NCBI RefSeq assembly: GCF_000297495.1
Contig: NZ_ALWX01000031.1
Location: 1-55,712, forward strand
Source: Janibacter hoylei PVAS-1
GTDB taxonomy: Bacteria > Actinomycetota > Actinomycetes > Actinomycetales > Dermatophilaceae
Direction: 5' to 3'
DNA length: 55,712 bases
Each line of letters begins with the position of its first letter. The stretch's first letter is position 1. Position numbers and translations under genes: made by a program. Below are positions 28,243-36,659 of the stretch, one piece after another. A model generated the notes under the pieces. The model was not told the origin of the DNA. It ran no database searches and saw only the letters and a program-made list of their open reading frames with translations.

Positions 28243-29277
28243 ATGCCCATCGCCACTCCCGACGTCTATCGCGACATGCTCGACCGCGCGAAGGCCGGGT
28301 CCTTCGCCTACCCGGCGATCAACGTCACCTCCAGCCAGACGCTCAACGCTGCGATCCGCGGGTTCGCCGAGGCCGGCAGCGACGGCATCGTCCAGGTCTC
28401 CACCGGCGGCGCCGAGTACCTCTCCGGCCCGACGATCAAGGACATGGTGACCGGCTCGCTCGCGCTCGCCGCCTACGCGCAGGAGGTGGCGAAGAACTAC
28501 GACGTCAACATCGCCCTGCACACCGACCACTGCCCCAAGGACAAGCTCGACGGCTTCGTCCGGCCGCTGCTCGCCGCGAGCAAGGAGCGCCGGGACGCCA
28601 CCGGCCTGCCGATCTTCCAGTCGCACATGTGGGACGGCTCGGCCGTCCCGCTCGACGAGAACCTCACCATCGCGCAGGAGCTGCTCGAGCTGAGCGCGGC
28701 CGCCGACATCATCCTCGAGGTCGAGATCGGCGTCGTCGGTGGCGAGGAGGACGGTGTCGCCAATGAGATCAACGACCAGCTCTACACGACCCCCGAGGAC
28801 GCGCTCGCCACCGTCGAGGCGCTCGGCCTCGGTGAGAAGGGCCGCTACATGACGGCCCTGACCTTCGGCAACGTCCACGGCGTCTACAAGCCGGGCAACG
28901 TCAAGCTGCGCCCCGAGATCCTCAAGCAGTGCCAGGACGCGATCGTCGCGAAGTACGGCACGGACCACGGCGAGCGCCCGCTCGACCTCGTCTTCCACGG
29001 TGGCTCGGGCTCGACGGCCCAGGAGATCAGCGACGCCGTCGACTTCGGCGTCGTGAAGATGAACGTCGACACCGACACCCAGTACGCCTTCACGCGCCCG
29101 GTCGCCGGCTTCATGCTCGAGAACTACTCGGGCGTGCTGAAGATCGACGGAGAGGTCGGCAACAAGAAGATGTACGACCCCCGCGCGTGGGGCAAGGAGG
29201 CCGAGGCCTCCATGGCCGCCCGCATCGTCGAGGCCTGCGAAAACCTCCGCTCGGCCGGGACGTCGGTGAAGGCCTGA
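28243..29277 (+). CDS. fba: Fructose-bisphosphate aldolase, class II
   Basis: A 344-residue enzyme of the long class IIA type found in actinobacteria. Zinc-binding and catalytic segments are visible: NIALHTDHCPKDKLDGF with the zinc His and catalytic Asp, EIGVVGGEEDGV, ALTFGNVHGVYKPG, LVFHGGSGSTAQEI, and KMNVDTDTQYAFTRP. It splits fructose 1,6-bisphosphate to triose phosphates in glycolysis and runs in reverse in gluconeogenesis. GGAGG precedes the ATG. The stop overlaps the DUF3151 start by one base, a conserved pairing in actinobacteria. Confidence 0.96.
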   Translation: MPIATPDVYRDMLDRAKAGSFAYPAINVTSSQTLNAAIRGFAEAGSDGIVQVSTGGAEYLSGPTIKDMVTGSLALAAYAQEVAKNYDVNIALHTDHCPKDKLDGFVRPLLAASKERRDATGLPIFQSHMWDGSAVPLDENLTIAQELLELSAAADIILEVEIGVVGGEEDGVANEINDQLYTTPEDALATVEALGLGEKGRYMTALTFGNVHGVYKPGNVKLRPEILKQCQDAIVAKYGTDHGERPLDLVFHGGSGSTAQEISDAVDFGVVKMNVDTDTQYAFTRPVAGFMLENYSGVLKIDGEVGNKKMYDPRAWGKEAEASMAARIVEACENLRSAGTSVKA

Positions 29278-29681
29278 TGGTGGACAACCTGCTCGGCATC
29301 CCCGAGACGAAGCTGCCCGAGGACCCGGCGACCGCGCGGATCGAGGCGGGTGAGGACGCGGCGAAGGTGGCGGCGGACCTGCCTTCGTCCTCCCTGCCGT
29401 GGGCGGTGCTCGCCGAGGCCGCCCTCGACGGCGGCCGCTCCATCGAGGCCTACGCCTACGCCCGTACCGGCTACCACCGTGGTCTGGACGCGCTGCGTCG
29501 CTCCGGGTGGAAGGGCCAGGGCCCGGTGCCGTGGGCGCACGTGCCCAACCGCGGCTTCCTGCGGGCGCTCGCGGCCCTGTCGCAGGCGGCCGGCGAGATC
29601 GGTGAGACCGAGGAGGAGGCGCGCTGCCGCACCTTCCTCACCGACTCCTCCCTCGAGGCGGCGCGGGCCCTGCTCGGCTGA
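29277..29681 (+). CDS. DUF3151-family protein, downstream of fba
   Basis: A 134-residue soluble protein with LPWAVLAEAALDGGRSIEAY, AYARTGYHRGLDALRRSGWK and a VPNRGFLRALAALSQAA helix, matching actinobacterial DUF3151 proteins. It starts within the fba stop (TGATG). The order fba, DUF3151, purA is also seen around Rv0363c-Rv0357c in Mycobacterium tuberculosis, so the linkage is old. The biochemical role is unknown; co-expression with aldolase suggests a carbon-metabolism accessory. A strong terminator follows. Confidence 0.85.
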   Translation: MVDNLLGIPETKLPEDPATARIEAGEDAAKVAADLPSSSLPWAVLAEAALDGGRSIEAYAYARTGYHRGLDALRRSGWKGQGPVPWAHVPNRGFLRALAALSQAAGEIGETEEEARCRTFLTDSSLEAARALLG

Positions 29682-29700
29682 CCCTCACCCCAACACAACG

Positions 29701-29740
29701 CACGAAGGGCGTCACGACCGTGGTCGTGACGCCCTTCGTG
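29701..29740. terminator. Perfect 18-bp terminator hairpin after fba operon
   Basis: CACGAAGGGCGTCACGAC pairs with its exact complement at 29723-29740 around the bases CGTG. It begins 19 bases after the DUF3151 stop, has no U-tract, and embeds the word CGAAGGG on each arm. Its sequence resembles the hairpin at 51340-51378, suggesting one terminator family. Confidence 0.8.
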
Positions 29741-29881
29741 GGGTCCGGTGTCCCGTGTCCGGATCAAGCGAGGCGCGGGGCGCTGCCGTCGGTCCCCTGA
29801 TCCCTGGCAGCGCCCCTGCGCAGAGCCATTGTGCCCCACGACGTCGCCAGAAGACGGCATGGGGAGGCCACTGGCAGTAAC

Positions 29882-30685
29882 ATGCCAATCATGTCGCCAC
29901 CCTCCGTCCCCGAGGACGAGCCGCTGCTGCGCCTGGAGCGCCATCTCGCCGAGGACACCATCCGCATCGAGCAGGGCCGCGAAAAGCTCATCGACATCGG
30001 CGACGCCCTGATGACCCTGCGGGCGCGGATGCACAACATCAACCTCGGCGAGGACCCCGGCGTCCAGGTGCTGACGCAGGAGATGGCGGCGCCGATGATC
30101 GACCGTATCGCGGGCAGCGTCGACCGGACGGACAACGTCATCCTCGATCTGGCGGTCGGTGCGGGGCGAGAGGAGGTGAACGGCCGTCACGAGCGCTCGC
30201 GCGCGGTCGAGGGGCAGCAGCAGCGGGTCCTCATCCACCCCTCGTGCCTGACCACGGAGCTGGCCCGATCCGAGCTGGCCGCCAAGCGCGGCGCAGGGCA
30301 GCAGCAGCGGGTCTCCGACCTCGTCGGCACCGAGTTCATCGTCCTCGGCGACGAGGCCGTCATCACCCTGTCGGTCTGGGGCGACCCGACGAGCCCGTAC
30401 ACCGTCATCCGCAATCCCGGCCTCGTCGCCTGCTTCGGAGCGTGGTTCGACCTCATGTGGAGCCTCTCGCCGGAGATCGAGGTGCCCGAACGCAGCAGCG
30501 ACGACGCCCTGATCCGGATGCTCGCGCTCGGCGCCAAGGACGAGATGATCGCCCGCACGCTGCACGTGGGGCTGCGCACGGTGCGCCGTCGGGTCGCCGC
30601 CCTCATGGACCAGTACGGCGTCGGGACCCGCTTCCAGCTGGGGGCCGCGCTGGAGCGCGACGGCCGGCTCGAGAGCACGCCTTAG
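29882..30685 (+). CDS. HTH transcriptional regulator (TrmB/LuxR-like)
   Basis: About 267 residues with ATG 29882; ATG 29891 is an equally good start, and neither has a well-placed Shine-Dalgarno. An N-terminal helical part (RLERHLAEDTIRIEQGREKL) leads to a middle domain containing the repeated tetrapeptide QQQR (GQQQRVLIHP and GQQQRVSDLVG). The C-terminus is a LuxR-type HTH (ALIRMLALGAKDEMIARTLH, then VGLRTVRRRVAALMDQYGV). This layout resembles actinobacterial TrmB-like regulators with a sensor domain. Signal and targets are unknown. Confidence 0.75.
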   Translation: MPIMSPPSVPEDEPLLRLERHLAEDTIRIEQGREKLIDIGDALMTLRARMHNINLGEDPGVQVLTQEMAAPMIDRIAGSVDRTDNVILDLAVGAGREEVNGRHERSRAVEGQQQRVLIHPSCLTTELARSELAAKRGAGQQQRVSDLVGTEFIVLGDEAVITLSVWGDPTSPYTVIRNPGLVACFGAWFDLMWSLSPEIEVPERSSDDALIRMLALGAKDEMIARTLHVGLRTVRRRVAALMDQYGVGTRFQLGAALERDGRLESTP

Positions 30686-30691
30686 TAGACT
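30686..30691 (+). promoter_or_regulatory. -10 hexamer for purA
   Basis: TAGACT starts directly after the stop of the regulator gene. A start point near 30698 would give a 5' leader of about 72 bases containing two hairpins. The same hexamer recurs before purS (43530). Confidence 0.45.
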
Positions 30692-30702
30692 GACCCCGTG
30701 AG

Positions 30703-30756
30703 CAGCCGCGGGAGACCCCGCGGCTGACGTGCTGTCGACACCCGCCGCACGGCGGG
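30703..30756 (+). promoter_or_regulatory. Two hairpins in the purA leader
   Basis: First hairpin: CAGCCGCGGG/CCCGCGGCTG, a perfect 10-bp stem with loop AGAC (30703-30726). Second: CCCGCCG/CGGCGGG with loop CA (30741-30756), followed by the purA GAGGAGG. The first may be the terminator of the upstream gene or an attenuator; the second sits just before the ribosome site. No purine riboswitch core was recognised. Confidence 0.45.
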
Positions 30757-30769
30757 CGAGGAGGACCCG

Positions 30770-32059
30770 ATGCCGGCGATCGTGCTGATCGGAGCCCAGT
30801 GGGGCGACGAGGGCAAGGGCAAGGCCACCGACCTGATGGGCAACGACGTCGACTACGTCGTGAAGTTCAACGGTGGCAACAACGCGGGCCACACGGTCGT
30901 CATCGAGGGGGAGAAGTACGCCCTCCACCTGCTCCCCTCCGGCATCCTCACGCCGAGCGTCGTGCCGGTCATCGGCAACGGCGTCGTCATCGACCTCGAG
31001 GTGCTCTTCCAGGAGCTCGACGGCCTCGACGCCCGTGGCGTCGACACCTCCAAGCTGCTCATCAGTGCCAACGCGCACCTCATCGCGCCGTACAACCGGA
31101 CGCTCGACAAGGTGACCGAGCGCTTCCTCGGCAAGCGCAAGATCGGCACGACCGGTCGTGGCATCGGCCCGACCTACGCGGACAAGATGAACCGTGTCGG
31201 CATCCGCGTGCAGGACATCTTCGACGAGGGGATCCTGCGGCAGAAGGTCGAGGCGGCCCTCGACTTCAAGAACCAGGTGCTCGCCAAGATCTACAACACC
31301 CGCGCGGCCGACGTCGACGCCGTCGTCGCCGAGCTGCTCTCCTACGCCGACCGGCTGCGCCCGATGGTCGTCGACACGAGCCTCGAGCTGGAGAAGGCGC
31401 TCGACGAGGGCAAGAACGTCCTGCTCGAGGCCGGTCAGGCGACCCTGCTCGACGTCGACCACGGCACCTACCCCTTCGTCACCTCGTCGTCGGCGACCGC
31501 CGGCGGGGCGTGCACCGGCTCGGGCATCCCGCCGACCCGGGTCAGCCGGGTCATCGCGATCCTCAAGGCCTACTCGACGAGGGTCGGCGAGGGACCCTTC
31601 CCGACCGAGCTCTTCGACGACGACGGCGAGTTCCTGCGCAAGACCGGCCACGAGTACGGCACGACGACGGGTCGGCCGCGCCGCACCGGCTGGCTCGACG
31701 CGGTCGTCGGCCGCTACGCGACGCGGATCAACGGCGTCACCGACTTCGTCGTCACCAAGCTCGACGTGCTCACCGGCCTCGAGCGGGTGCCGATCTGCGT
31801 CGCCTACGAGATCGACGGCGAGCGCGTCGAGGAGATGCCGGTCAACCAGTCCGACGTCCACCACGCGACGCCGATCTACGAGTACCTCGACGGCTGGTGG
31901 GAGGACATCTCCGCGTGCCGCACCTTCGAGGAGCTGCCGGCCAACGCCCAGGCCTACGTCCTGCGGGTCGAGGAGCTCGTCGGTGCGCGCGTCTCGGCGA
32001 TCGGGGTCGGCCCCGGCCGCGAGGAGATCATCCAGCGGCACCCGCTGCTCGACGCCTGA
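30770..32059 (+). CDS. purA: Adenylosuccinate synthetase
   Basis: A 429-residue enzyme of normal length. The GTP-binding P-loop is [14 protein letters not shown] with the catalytic Asp, followed by NNAGHTVV with the catalytic His. [20 protein letters not shown] and the guanine-specifying TKLDVL segment are present. It condenses IMP and aspartate to adenylosuccinate, the first committed step to AMP. GAGGAGG lies before the ATG. Its last 18 bases including the stop are repeated at 32130. Confidence 0.97.
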   Translation: MPAIVLIGAQWGDEGKGKATDLMGNDVDYVVKFNGGNNAGHTVVIEGEKYALHLLPSGILTPSVVPVIGNGVVIDLEVLFQELDGLDARGVDTSKLLISANAHLIAPYNRTLDKVTERFLGKRKIGTTGRGIGPTYADKMNRVGIRVQDIFDEGILRQKVEAALDFKNQVLAKIYNTRAADVDAVVAELLSYADRLRPMVVDTSLELEKALDEGKNVLLEAGQATLLDVDHGTYPFVTSSSATAGGACTGSGIPPTRVSRVIAILKAYSTRVGEGPFPTELFDDDGEFLRKTGHEYGTTTGRPRRTGWLDAVVGRYATRINGVTDFVVTKLDVLTGLERVPICVAYEIDGERVEEMPVNQSDVHHATPIYEYLDGWWEDISACRTFEELPANAQAYVLRVEELVGARVSAIGVGPGREEIIQRHPLLDA

Positions 32060-32147
32060 CCCGCCGGTTCCTGCCCTTCGAGACGCTCGGCCGTGGACGG
32101 CCTCGCTCCTCAGGGCACGCGGGGCCACTCGCTGCTCGACGCCTGAC
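32043..32147 (+). repeat. 18-bp direct repeat flanking hairpin repeat copy B at the purA 3' end
   Basis: CGCTGCTCGACGCCTGAC at 32043-32060 (the purA end and stop) recurs exactly at 32130-32147. The 69 bases between hold hairpin repeat copy B. The arrangement looks like an insertion with duplication of flanking DNA, or a local tandem duplication that captured the element. Confidence 0.7.
32073..32117 (-). repeat. Dispersed hairpin repeat, copy B (reverse orientation)
   Basis: Read on the minus strand it gives GTGCCCTGAGGAG, the stem GGCCGT-CC-ACGGCC (32089-32102), then a CGTCTCGAAGGG end. Flanks match copies A, C and D; the stem bases differ but pair perfectly. It follows the purA stop by 13 bases. 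Confidence 0.6.
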
Positions 32148-32246
32148 GCTCGGTCCCAAAAAGCCGTTGCCAGCGGCCGACATCTGGACCATGGTGGTGG
32201 GACGGGGCCGCGCACGCGGTCACGGCCGGCGACGAAGGGAGGCCCC

Positions 32247-32426
32247 ATGAGCAAGCACGAGAGCGCTCCTGAGGACGTGAAGGCGAAGTTCCGGGAGGCG
32301 CTGGAGCGGAAGCAGACGCACGGCGGAGCGGATGTCTCGCCCCACGGGGCGCACGGCAAGGTCGAGGACGCACACCGCGCCGAGACCAGCGCGACCCAGC
32401 AGATGTTCCGCCGCAAGAGCGGCTGA
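32247..32426 (+). CDS. Small DUF5302-family protein
   Basis: A 59-residue charged protein: DVKAKFREALERKQ at the start, a Gly/His/Ala centre with HGAHGK, and the C-terminal FRRKSG ending that marks DUF5302 proteins of actinobacteria. GGGAGG lies six bases before ATG 32247. It is hydrophilic with no export signal and probably unstructured in part. Function unknown. A dispersed hairpin repeat (copy C) lies 31 bases after its stop. Confidence 0.8.
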   Translation: MSKHESAPEDVKAKFREALERKQTHGGADVSPHGAHGKVEDAHRAETSATQQMFRRKSG

Positions 32427-32457
32427 CCGACACTCCACGACGCGACCCCCGGAGAGA

Positions 32458-32497
32458 GGTCCCTGAGGAGGCGCCCCGGCGCCGTCTTGACGGGCAC
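32458..32497 (+). repeat. Dispersed hairpin repeat, copy C
   Basis: GGTCCCTGAGGA, the stem GGCGCC-CC-GGCGCC (32470-32483), then GTCTTGACGGGCAC. Its left flank is identical to the tandem copies at 51184-51339; the right flank has a small change. It lies between the DUF5302 stop and the FAD oxidoreductase gene. Confidence 0.6.
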
Positions 32498-32560
32498 TGC
32501 GGGGGTCGTGCCGGACCCGCTGGCATGATCGGGCTGACCGGATAGGACGAAGGGGGCCGC

Positions 32561-34154
32561 ATGCAGACCGTCGACGCCGTCGTCGTGGGCGCCGGTCACC
32601 ACGGCCTCGTGACCGCCGCCCTGCTCGCCGATGCGGGCTGGGACGTGCTCGTCGTCGAGGAGCGCGACGAGGTCGGTGGGGCCGTCGCCAGCCGTGTCGA
32701 CGGGGACTGGGTCGAGGACGAGTTCAGCGCCTGCCACCCGCTGGCCCTCGCCTCACCGGTCCTGCGCGACCTCGGTCTGGAGCACCACGGGCTGGAGTGG
32801 GCGCACGCACCGAGGCCGCTGGCGCACCTCGCCGGCCGGGACCGTGACGGCATCGCGCTGCACGCCGACCCGCTCGACACCGCCGCCGACCTCGACCGAG
32901 GGCACCCGGGCGACGGGGCCGCCTGGCTGGAGATGGTCGAGCAGTGGCAGCGGGTGCGCGAGCCACTGATCCGCGCCCTGCTCACCCGCTGGCCCCCGGT
33001 CGCCGACGCCGCCCGCCTCGTCGCCCGGATCGGGCTGCGTGAGGCGCCGGATCTCGCCCGCATGGCGCTGCTGCCGGTGCACCAGCTGGCACGGGAGCAC
33101 TTCGGGGGCGCCGGCGCCGCGCAGCTGCTCGCCGGCAATGCCATGCACGCCGACATCCCACCCACGGCACCGGGCAGCGGCCTCTACGGCTGGCTCATGA
33201 CGATGCTGTGCCAGGACGTCGGCTTCCCCTCACCGCGGGGAGGGACCCGGCAGCTGGCCCGCGCGCTCCGGCTCCGGGCCGAGGCGGCTGGTGCCCGGGT
33301 CGAGACGGGGGGTCGGCGCCGGGCGGGTCGTCGTGGCCGGTGGGCGCGTGCACGGTGTGGAGCTGTCCGACGGGCGGCGCGTGCGGGTGCGTCGTGCGGT
33401 CGTGGCCGACACGAGCGCGCAGCGCCTCTACGAGGACCTGCTCGACCCGGCCGACGTCCCGGCCGGGCTGCGCCGACGACTGGCGCGCTTCGCCTGGGAC
33501 CTGCCGACGCTCAAGCTCAACCTGCGCCTCGACGCGCCGGTGCCTTGGACCGCGCCGCAGGCGCGGGGCGCCGGGGTGCTCCACGTCGGCCACGACGTGC
33601 CCGGCCTCATCCGCTGGTCGGCGGAGCTCGAGGCGGGAGAGGTGCCGGGGGCTCCCTTCGCCCTCGTCGGGCAGATGAGCACGATCGACCCCTCGCGCTC
33701 GCCGGAGGGCACCGAGGCGCTGTGGCTCTACACGCACCTGCCGCGGCACCGGCCCGCCGCTGCCGCGGCGGTGGCCGCGACCGTCGAGGGCTGCGAGCGG
33801 CTGCTCGAGTCGCTCGCCCCGGGGTGGTCGCAGCACGAGGTCGGGCGGTGGGTGCAGACCCCGGGCGATCTCGAGGGGGCCGATGCCAACCTCGTCGGGG
33901 GTGCGGTGGGCGGCGGCACGCAGCAGCTCTTCCAGCAGGCGCTGTGGCGACCCGTCACCGGTCTCGGTGGGCCGCGCACCCACGTCGGCGGGCTCTACCT
34001 CGGCAGCGCGGCGACCCACCCCGGCGGCGGTGTGCACGGCGGCTGCGGCCACCTCGCGGCGCGCGCGGCGCTGCAGGACGCCCGCTGGTGGGGTCGACCG
34101 CGAGGCCGGGCCCTCACGGGCGCGCTGCGATGGCTCCACGACGAGCAGCCCTGA
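32561..34154 (+). CDS. FAD/NAD(P)-dependent oxidoreductase (CrtI/PYROXD2-like), frame broken at 33307-33312
   Basis: The N-terminus is a dinucleotide-binding fold, VVVGAGHHGLVTAALLADAG followed by VVEERDEVGG. The sequence then fits a phytoene-desaturase/amine-oxidase-like flavoprotein (LLAGNAMHADIPP, GLYGWLMTMLCQDVGFPSP), and its C-terminus has GGVHGGCGHLAARAAL. The frame changes at six G (33307-33312); with five, ARVETGVGAGRVVVAGGRV runs through and gives about 530 residues. No carotenoid genes are adjacent, so the substrate is unknown. GGGGG precedes ATG 32561. Likely functional if the extra base is an assembly error. Confidence 0.82.
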
Positions 34155-34170
34155 CCTCGCCCGCGGCTCC

Positions 34171-36373
34171 TCAGTCGGTCGGGCGCAGCACCGACATCCG
34201 GTGGGCCGCGCGGGTGAGCACGACGTAGAGCACGCGGGCGCCGCCCGGGGACTCCTGGACGATCGCGTCGGGGTCGACGACGAGCGTCGCGTCCCACTCC
34301 AGGCCCTTGGTCGACAGCGGGTCGATGACGATGACCCGCCCGTCGTGCGTGCCGTCGAGCGGCAGCACGGCTGCTGCGTGACGCTGCGGCGTGATGACCG
34401 CGATCGACCCGTCGACCTCGGCGGCGAGGGCGTCGAGGGCCTGTGCCGCGACGGCGCCGACGTCGGGGCGCGAGGTGTCGATGGCGTCGCCGAAGGTCAC
34501 CTCGACGGGCCGGACCCCCGTCTCGCGGACCGCATCGGGGATGTCGGCGTCGGGCACGACCGGGAGGATGACCTCGCGCGCGTAGTCGAAGATCTCCTGC
34601 GCGTTGCGATAGTTGGTCGTCATGTGGAAGGACTGCCGGGGCTGGGTGCCGTAGGCCTCGTCGCGGGCCCGCTCGGCCTCGGCGATGTCGGGCCACGAGG
34701 CCTGCGCGACGTCGCCGACGACGGTCCACGAGGCGCGGCGGCCGCGCCGGCCGATCATCCGCCACTGCATCGGTGAGAGGTCCTGGGCCTCGTCGACGAG
34801 GACGTGCGCGTACTCGCCCGGGCGCCCGACGGTGCCGGTGAGCAGCCGCTCGCGGGCCGTCGTCGGGGTGAGGGAGTGGGCCATCTCGGGGGCGCGGATC
34901 GCCGAGCCCATGGCGCGCAGCTCCTCGACGCCGTCGAGCTCCTCGATCTCGTAGAAGGAGCGCTCCTCCGCCTCGGGCTGCTCGACCTGCCCCAGCCGCA
35001 CCGACAGGTCGTCGACGAGCGCGACGTCGGAGACGCTCCACGTGCCGAGCTCGAGGGTCTCGCGGGCGGCGTGGGCGAGCGCGGCGGCGTCGCCCTGGCT
35101 GAGCACCGACCGGCAGACCTCGTAGGCCAGCTCGGTGTCGGCGAGCCAGAGGAGGGCCTCGCGGGGGTCGACCTGGGGCCACCACCGGGCGACGAAGTCG
35201 TCGACGGCGAGCGACTCGTCGAAGGCGTCGAGGAACTCGTCGCGGTCCCCTTCGCGCACCTGCCGCCAGGCAGCCTCGGCGAGCAGCTCGCGGACGTGCT
35301 TGGTCGCCTGGTTGCGGGTGCGGTCGCGCAGCGCGCGGCGCCGGATGTCGGTGAGGGCCCGCTCGTCGAGGTGGACGGGCAGGCCACCGACCATGACGCG
35401 CAGGCTCGTGGGGGCGCCGGGCACCGCGCGCGCGGCCAGTCGCTTGAGCACCGTGCGCATCTGCAGCGAGCCCTTGATCGCGGCGACCTCGGGAGCCTCC
35501 TGCCGCACGGCGGTGATGACGTCGACGACGTCGCCGAGCGAGCGCAGGGTCACCGAGTCCTCGCCGAGCGAAGGCAGGACCCGCTCGATGTAGGCGGTGT
35601 AGGCCGAGGAGGGGCCGATGACGAGGATGCCCCCGGACTCGTAGCGGCGTCGGTTGGCGTAGAGGAGGTAGGCCGCGCGGTGCAGCGCGACGACCGTCTT
35701 GCCGGTGCCGGGGCCGCCGCTGATCTCGGTGATGCCGCGGTCGCTCGCCCGGATCGCCTCGTCCTGGTGGGTCTGGATCGTGGCGACGATGTCGCGCATC
35801 TGCTGGCCGCGGGTGCGGGTCAGGGCGGCGAGGAGCGCACCGTCGCCGACGACCACGAGGTCGTCGGGGGCCTCGGGCACCATGAGGTCGTCCTCGACGC
35901 CGATGACCTGCTCGCCGCGGCAGCGCAGCACGCGCCGGCGGATGACGCCGTGGTTGTCGACGGGGGGTCGCCCGGTAGAAGGGCGAGGCCGCGGGGGCGC
36001 GCCAGTCGATGACGAGCGGCTCGTAGTCGTCGTCGCGGACGCCGAGGCGACCGATGTAGCGGATCTCCCGCTCGGTGCCCGCGCCGGAGGCGTGCTCGAG
36101 GTCGAGTCGGCCGAAGACGAGGCCCTCGTGCTGGTGCTCGAGGTGGGCCATGCGACGGGCGGCGTTGTAGACGAGGGCGTCCCGCTCGAAGAGCCCGGAC
36201 ATCTCCTCGTCACGGACGTCGCCGGTGCGGTCGGTACGGCCGCGGGACAGGCCGTCGACAGCGACGAGGTCGGCTCGCTGGCCGGCCTTGGCCAGCTCGG
36301 TGTGGACGCGGTCCAGGTGCTGCTGCTCGATGGCGATCTCCGCAGCCACGGCGTCGACGTGGGTGTCGGTCAC
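34171..36373 (-). CDS. HelD-like RNA polymerase recycling ATPase (UvrD-like), frame broken at 35962-35967
   Basis: Starts at GTG 36373 with GGGGAG upstream and a helical N-terminal arm (EIAIEQQHLDRVHTELAKAG). The HelD hallmark LVIDWRAPAASPFYRAT is followed at six G (35962-35967) by a frame change; with five, RATPVDNHGVIRRR continues and gives 733 residues. Superfamily 1 motifs are Walker A GGPGTGKTVVALHR, motif II HVLVDEAQDLSPMQW, QASWPDI, and STKGLEWDATLVVDP. HelD-type proteins pull stalled RNA polymerase off DNA, and actinobacterial members (HelR) can protect against rifamycins. No rifamycin-associated element was recognised. TAGACT (minus, 36412-36417) is a candidate -10. Confidence 0.85.
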
Positions 36374-36480
36374 GTGTCGTCCTGCTCCCCTCCAGATCGG
36401 CGGAAGGATCCAGTCTAGGTCCTCGCGGGGGTGCTCTCGCGACCTCTGGTCGGCCGGGCGCGGAAGTTTTTTCGCCTGTC

Positions 36481-36510
36481 TTGATTTCACCCTCAACGAA
36501 GTGTCAGTAT
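36481..36510 (+). promoter_or_regulatory. Possible distal promoter in the helD-purD intergenic region
   Basis: TTGATT (36481-36486) and CAGTAT (36505-36510) are 18 bases apart, inside the only AT-rich patch of the 286-base gap. It would read toward purD and transcribe the hairpin at 36581. Confidence 0.3.
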
Positions 36511-36580
36511 CAACCCGTCGGCTTCGGTCGACGGTCGCGCGGTCGGTGTCCCCCCTGATGTCTGGACCCGCGACCCCGGG

Positions 36581-36625
36581 GGCGCAGCTCACGGCAGATA
36601 CCCCCTGCCTGCCGAGAGCTGCGCC
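36581..36625 (+). promoter_or_regulatory. Large hairpin upstream of purD
   Basis: GGCGCAGCTCACGGCAG at 36581-36597 pairs with 36609-36625 over 17 positions with a single mismatch, around an 11-base loop. It ends 35 bases before the purD start. It may terminate transcription from the distal promoter, act as an attenuator, or be a protein-binding dyad. Confidence 0.5.
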
Positions 36626-36646
36626 CCTTCTCCGTCCTCCGGGCCG

Positions 36647-36652
36647 TAGGCT
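36647..36652 (+). promoter_or_regulatory. -10 hexamer for leaderless purD
   Basis: TAGGCT ends seven bases before GTG 36660. There is no Shine-Dalgarno, so initiation at the 5' end of a leaderless message is likely. Confidence 0.5.
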
Positions 36653-36659
36653 CACCCCC

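Noticed and set aside
32061..32129. Insertion sequence at the purA 3' end
   Set aside because: Too short and without any transposase; treated as a hairpin repeat with a flanking duplication.
36374..36480. Rifamycin-associated element before the HelD-like gene
   Set aside because: No 19-bp dyad of the GGGGCTTGC...GCAAGCCCC kind is present.
36581..36625. Purine riboswitch before purD
   Set aside because: A single hairpin; no three-way junction or conserved core of the purine riboswitch was seen.
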